DNA of 64,000 nucleotides from Deuterostichococcus epilithicus (Eukaryota; Chlorophyta; Trebouxiophyceae; Prasiolales; Stichococcaceae), in contig JAVTLE010000015.1 in assembly GCA_033439295.1 (NCBI GenBank), forward strand, positions 930,001 to 994,000, in the 5' to 3' direction. Within the stretch, counting starts at the first letter, position 1, and each line of letters starts with the position of its first letter. The notes beneath the pieces are model-generated. The model had not been told where the DNA came from. It ran no database searches and saw nothing but the letters and a program-made list of their open reading frames with translations. Below, piece by piece: positions 58,932 through 64,000 of the stretch. The position numbers and the translations under genes were made by a program.

Positions 58932-59950
58932 TGATTGCTGCGCTCCCGGAAAGTGCAAACGGGGTCCAACACAGCGACTGCAGCGATGGATCTCAAGCCA
59001 GCAGCAGCGCGATATGAAGCTTCAGCCAGGAGGATGGGGCTGTTTGCAGTGCTGGTGCAGGCTAGGAAGAGTGGCCTACTTGGCCGTTGTTGAATTCGTC
59101 TCTGCCAAGGGTATCCTCATGCCCCCTGATGACAGTCCAAGAATGTGCTGATGGCGTGATGGGGCTACATGTCAAAGGTGTTCCGTTTGAAAGGGAAGAT
59201 TCGTGTGATCTCAGAACCTGACTACACCGACTGACGGTGCATGCAGGCGAGGACATGCACATGCCTTACGTCCTCCTGTCCTTTCAGTCTGCACAGATGC
59301 TGGTGGCAAGCGACAATGCAGTGCCTCATTGCGCGGGTCCTCGAGGCTACTTTAAAGAAAGGAAGTCGAGGCAGGCCCCTGCCCAGACACGTCTTGACAG
59401 TCCTGAGTGTCAACAGCACGCGACAGCTAGAAGACTTATCTAAGCAAGAAAGGACGCATCCGCAAGACCGATGCACCTGACCACCAAGCGGACGGTGGAC
59501 CCCCGGAAAGGACGCAGCGAGGGCAGCCATGTGTGATGACCGCAAAGGCTGTGCCAAGTCGGCGGCTCAAGGCCGGCAGCGGCAGGCAACATGCAGCAAA
59601 GCGAGGTACTCCAATCAATTTCTGCACACATGCACCGCCCAAAGACAGTTCCGTCATTCAAGATGAAGCTGAATCGTGCCCTGGTGTGCCTGGAGAAGAC
59701 AGAGGTGTTGTGGGTTTTCTACACGATGCTGATGACGGCGGCCGGGCTCCAACCGCTGTCAGTCAGCCATGGCATGGTGTGGGCCCATCCAGCAAACAGC
59801 CGCCCCGATGCGGCATGCACAGCGGCACGCCCGCGTTACGTCGTCAGCATGGTGTTGATCGTCCCAGCCCTGCGCCAGACCGCGGCAGGCGCCGCGGGCA
59901 CCCAAGCCAGACATATGCCGTCGCAGCCGCCTGCTGCTGCCGATGCCTTT
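58932..59950. other. Intergenic region between the two proline dehydrogenase genes
   Basis: About 1 kb containing the ProDH1 promoter and the ProDH2 3' UTR. No exon, RNA gene or mobile element is recognised. It shows no obvious copy of ProDH coding sequence. Confidence 0.45.
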
Positions 59951-62900
59951 TCAGTAAGGGCTGCGGCTGCCGACAGGTGAGGCGGTGTTGACGGCAGTGG
60001 CCGTATCGGCTGCGCCAGCACTGCTCGCCGAGCTCGGCGGGTAGAGCACTCTGCCGCGTCCGGTCACGGCCTTGGTGAAGCGGCGCCACAGCTCTGAGCG
60101 CAGCAGGCGCATCTCGTGGCCGACGCCGCCCAGCATGTCGCTGTTCTCCTGCGCCCTGCGGTAACAAGCAGACCAACGAGCTAAAATAGTTTTCTGGGGG
60201 AGGACCAAAAACGGTGTTCCGACAACACATGCCTGCACACCACTGCCAATTGGTTTTCGAACGAAACCCTAAACCCTAAACAGAAACCCGCATATAAGAA
60301 TCAGTGAGTTATGTACGTACCTCCTGATCAGGTACGGCATGACCTCGGAGATGGGCCCAAACGGCACGTACTTGTACCCCTGCAAGACAACGGCATATCT
60401 GTCAGCATAGGAGCACGTTAACACGCTAGCAGTAGAAGGTCCAGGCCGCTTGCATATGATGCATCTTCAGGCGATCTTTGCGCGCTTGCACCGCCACTGG
60501 TGCTGAGCCCTCACAAGGCTCAAGCCTGACCCAGCAGCTGAGGGTGAAATGCGCACCCTGCAGCTGCTGCAGTGCACTGTGCCCAGCAGCAACGAGTCCT
60601 TCCGCAGCCGCTGGTCCTGAACCTTTCCAACACCGGAAAAAACGCACCCGGTAGCCGTTGCGGCCGAGCGTGAAGGTCAGGTGGTCTGCCATGCCCAGCA
60701 GCTGCCCGAAGAAGACGCCGTTCTTGTTCGCCTCGATGCCCAGCTGGCCCATGAGCGTGACGGTCGCCTCAATGCTGGCCTGGTTGTGCGTCGCCACCAT
60801 GACCTCTGCGCCCTCGCCGGCGACGTGCTCCAGCACCTCGGCGACGCACCTGCGACGGCGGCGGCAAAACCCTGTCGGATGAGACCCTATCAGGCGGGGC
60901 CGATCCGTCGGCGACTCGCACTGCAGGGCACACCCCCGGGACCACCCTGCCTCAGCTGGCTGCTGGGCTGCGGCAGCGCACGGGACATCGAGTACCTCAT
61001 GCAAACGCACCGAGCCCAAGCAGAGACCAGGTTCAAGCCGCGAAGCGCACCGATTGTAGTTCAGGTGTGTGTCCTCGATGGACTCGTGGATGGGGGAGGG
61101 ATAGCCGGACTTGGCGGCGCGCTCGCGCTCCAGCACCATGTAGGCGCCCCGCACCAGCTTGGCGCCAAAGAACCAGCCCTCCCGCCGCGCCCGCTCCAGG
61201 TCCATGACAAGCCTGCGGTCAAGGGTTCGAATTTCGCAAGGGTTTGGGGAAACGGGAAATGGGAAGGTCGCAGGTTGAGCCGCAGGCGGAGGCCTCAAAG
61301 TAGTAGCCCTCGCGCCGCGCCCGTTCCGGTCCCATCACCAGCCTGCACGTGTGCCAAGCGTTAGGAGTTTTCGTTGCCTGTTTGTGGCACGAGAAGGCTC
61401 CAGCCCGGCAAGAAGCCGAGAGCAACGTCTGCAACGTCCGCGGCAAGGATGCGATACCAAGAGAAGCCGGGCCGCTCAGGCTGCTGAATGTCTGCCTCCT
61501 GCAGCAGCACGCCTCCAGTTGGCTCGGTGTAGGCAGCGCAGAACCAACACTTCAGGGTTCCGCCGTTGGCACACGCACCGCTCGTGGGAGTCCTTGAGGT
61601 AGCACTGGTACGTGTTGTAGATCATGGGCTCCTCCTTGTTGTAGCGCCGCTGCAGCTCCACCGCCGCATGGTTGATGGCCGGCTGGAAGTAGCTGTGCTC
61701 CGCGTCAATCATCATGCGCACGTTGGACTGCGAGCAGGGGCGCACTGGAAGTCAACGGCTTTGGTGACAGAGTAGCCACTGGCTGGTGGCCGGCTGGAAG
61801 CAGGAGTGCTCTGCATTGATGGTCATGCGCATACTGGACTGCGCGCCAGAATGTGCGAGGCATCGGAGGTTGTCTCGATGGTTGCAAACTGTAAGGTCGG
61901 TACTTCGTGCACACTGTGCCGCCGCCACCTGCCGTGTGCAGCTTGCTCGAGTGGCAGCAGCTGCGACGCTGACAGCAGGCCTCTCCTGGCAACGGCTCCC
62001 GGCCGGCCGCAGCGGATGTCTGGGATCCGGGATTCATGCAGGTTATGACCGCAGATTCAAAAGAGAGCGGATGAAGGCGCCCACCTCCGCGGCGACCTCG
62101 GCAAGGCGCGACAGCCGCCCAATCATGTTGTGCAGCAACTCCAGTTCCAGCTCGGTGAGCGCGGAGCGCGACACCGGGCCCGCCACCCGGCAGTGCTTCA
62201 CCAGCAGAGGGATGTCGTTCAGCTTGAGGCGCTGGCTCCAGGACAGGTAGTCCACCACGCCCGCCCGCCGCATCGGGTCTGCACAGAACAACAGGTAGCA
62301 AAAGGCTTGACCCGAGGCGGAGCTTGGCCTGCGACATGCGCGCCTGTGATGGTGAATTATCCTGTCTGAGGTCGCTGCACCTCAGCATGCTGCACAGCAC
62401 ACAGCATCATCATGAGGCATCGTAGTCGTTGCCGACAGGACCACCTTGGCAGAGCCGGAGTTGCGGCCCGCTTAGCATGCCTGCCTTTCAGTGAAAGCGG
62501 CGGCAGGAACAGTGCAGCAGCAGAAGAAGTAGCGTTCCAACATGCCGACCTGAGCTCTCGTGCTCCAGCGCATTGAAGATGTCCTGCAGGCGCTCTGGCG
62601 TGCCGTCCGAAAACAGCTCACCATACACCTGCGAGGTTCAAAATGGGACCCTTGAGCCGAGGCCGCAACGCCCACCGGCTGATCGAGCTTGTGCACGGCG
62701 CTGGCGCAGCTTGTGCACAGCACTGGGCGCTCAGCATGTGGCTCTCGACTCTGTCGCTGCTTGGCAGTCGTCAAACAGCCGCATGCGCCTGTGCCACGGC
62801 TGCCGCACCTTCTCGAACTCGTCGCGCGTGACAACGCCGTTGAGGTCCTCGTCGAACCGGCGGAACAGGTTGTGCACCGACACCAGGCTGTCCGACACCC

Positions 62901-63960
62901 GCTCCAGCAGCTTCGGCTGGCCCAGCGCCGTCACCTGCAGTGCTCCAGCTCGAGATCTGTCATCAGGGGAACGAAGAGCTTACATCTGCATGCAGGATCG
63001 TCGTGTTTAGGCACCCCACACCCCCCCTCNTTCTCCTGGGTTCGCACAGCGGGGTTTCTATCTTCCTTTGCAAAGATGTCTTGGCAAAAGACATGATCAG
63101 TGCAGTGTCAGACTGACGCAACGAAAGGCAGCATATGTACTGCGCACCTTGACAGCAGCAAAGCCCTGGCCCTCGCTGGCAGCCGCCGCCCGGATGGACT
63201 TCATGAACGTCTCCATGTGGCGGTCACACTTGGCCTGCGCGACACGATGCAAGGATGGTCGCAGACGTCCTTGCATGCAGGGTGGCGGAGGACCAAAGCA
63301 GTTGCGGGCGCCTTGTCCCAGGACTGCTCTAGCTCGTCCTTTGCAGCTCGTCGCCTGCTTCTGTTTCAACTGGCAGGCGCCTGACATGGCACTTGCAACG
63401 GGAGCAGGTCAAGAAGCCACCAGATACAGGTGCTGCCGCTTCTGGGCCTCACCTCGGACTCGTAATCGAAGGTGCGGGCGATGATGTGCTCGTTCTCCGG
63501 CTCACGCGACACGGGGCCGCCCTCCGACTGCACATCGTCCTCCGCAGCGTAGTCCAGAATGCCGCCGATGCCGTTTTTGTACAGGTAGTGCAGCGTCGGC
63601 TTGATGTCGTCGCCGCTCTCGCCTGGATTGCAAGTGATACAGGCACGGGTTGGACAAGAAGGCTAGGTGCAGTGAGGTTTCCTAGAGCCAGCTGTCTCAT
63701 ATGTAAGAGGCGGCTGTCTTGACACAGCAGACCGCCCGGCAGCCACTGCTTGCACAAGTATCATGTCAAAGCGACAGCACATGCACTCTGCTGGCTTGAA
63801 TGCAAGTTGCAGCAATATCCACATGCGTGGCAGCCCAAAAGCAAGTCTCACCGGCGCAAAAGTGCAGGAAGAAGGTGCGCTTAATGATGGCGTTGATGAA
63901 GGTCTTGCCAAAGACCATCTTCAGCCGCCGCAGGATGGTGTCCGCATACTTCACCATCGG
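59951..63960 (-). CDS. Proline dehydrogenase 2 with EF-hand insertion (5' end outside the window)
   Basis: Paralogue of ProDH1 in tandem. Eleven exons are visible: 63852-63960, 63453-63622, 63148-63234, 62809-62934, 62550-62628, 62085-62278, 61579-61727, 61051-61212, 60648-60849, 60321-60379, 59951-60155 (514 codons in phase). The exon starting at 63960 matches ProDH1 exon 3, so the transit peptide and first exons lie beyond base 64000. Five exons have exactly the same length as in ProDH1 (109, 87, 149, 162 and 59 bases). An EF-hand loop, DEDLNGVVTRDE within LFRRFDEDLNGVVTRDEFEK, sits between the VTALGQPKLLERVSDS and LTELELELLHNMIG segments, suggesting calcium responsiveness as in other EF-hand ProDHs. 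Catalytic-domain landmarks are MMIDAEHSYFQPAI, GAKLVRGAYMVLERERA and YKYVPFGPISEVMPYLIRR. All visible donors are GT. The C-terminus ends in a Ser/Ala-rich tail. Confidence 0.93.
60264..60291. repeat. Interstitial telomere-like motif in a ProDH2 intron
   Basis: Two CCCTAAA units in tandem followed by cagaaaccc lie in the intron between 60155 and 60321. The orientation is the reverse complement of TTTAGGG. Confidence 0.8.
61155..61345. repeat. Duplicated acceptor and 5' edge of a ProDH2 exon (61051-61212)
   Basis: The exon start (LVMDLERARREGWFFGA) is repeated about 130 bp upstream in the intron (about 61286-61345) as a version reading LVMGPERARREGYYFEA with its own acceptor. The copy then runs into unrelated sequence. 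Confidence 0.8.
61670..61850. repeat. Duplicated acceptor and 5' edge of a ProDH2 exon (61579-61727)
   Basis: The exon start (SNVRMMIDAEHSYFQPA) is repeated about 113 bp upstream (about 61783-61850) as SSMRMTINAEHSCFQPA, preceded by a gcgcgcag acceptor. The copy stops matching after about 50 bases. Confidence 0.8.
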
Positions 63961-64000
63961 CTGCATCCGTGCATATGCCTCTGGTCAACGCCCTGCTCCA

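Noticed and set aside
60264-60291. Chromosome end (true telomere)
   Set aside because: Only two units are present and they lie inside an intron with genes on both sides.

Overview
The window looks like nuclear DNA of a GC-rich green alga (Chlorophyta, possibly a trebouxiophyte). Genes are split into many short exons with GT-AG and some GC-AG introns. Products are eukaryotic (eIF2B-epsilon, VMP1, a longin R-SNARE, POLD4, an Lsm14/DCP5-type protein, mitochondrial proline dehydrogenase). TTTAGGG-type telomere motifs occur inside introns. No prokaryotic operon, rRNA, tRNA or CRISPR was recognised. Gene models were assembled by hand by matching reading phase across introns; most close exactly from start to stop, but none has transcript support.

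Layout: an LSM14/DCP5-like mRNA-decapping factor (+, 670-4256) converges on a 15-exon JmjC protein of the KDM2/KDM7-PHF8 type (-, 5068-12783). The JmjC gene is divergent from POLD4 (+, 13297-13873). eIF2B-epsilon (-, 14256-26981, 20 exons) follows, and a complete FSP1/AIFM2-like oxidoreductase gene (+, 16212-18668) lies inside one of its introns. Next come a GAF-domain protein with a hydrophobic C-terminus (-, 27562-31178) and VMP1 (-, 32116-35644). VMP1 is divergent from a VAMP7-like R-SNARE (+, 36470-38410). A lower-GC stretch (about 38.6-40.9 kb) holds no recognised gene. A large unrecognised gene with a polyglutamine tract (-, 41283-48658) is followed by a DEDDy 3'-5' exonuclease with an HTH module (+, 50138-53967). 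Two tandem proline dehydrogenase genes end the window: ProDH1 (-, 54749-58931, complete, no EF-hand) and ProDH2 (-, 59951 to the right edge, with an EF-hand).

The most unusual signal is not a gene. At about ten splice junctions in six genes, a block of exon edge plus splice site is repeated in tandem (about 80-140 bp period) on the intron side, giving decayed decoy exon edges. The extreme case is six 120-bp copies at 44.6-45.3 kb. Several donors are GC rather than GT, including three in ProDH1 at positions where its neighbour ProDH2 has GT. Telomere-like motifs also sit in three introns. Together these suggest introns shaped by local tandem duplication and break repair; that mechanism is inference.

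The genes are mostly unrelated housekeeping genes. The VMP1/R-SNARE head-to-head pair is the one clear functional pairing (membrane traffic and autophagy). Scattered N bases and probable frameshifts in GC-rich repeats show that sequence quality is imperfect.
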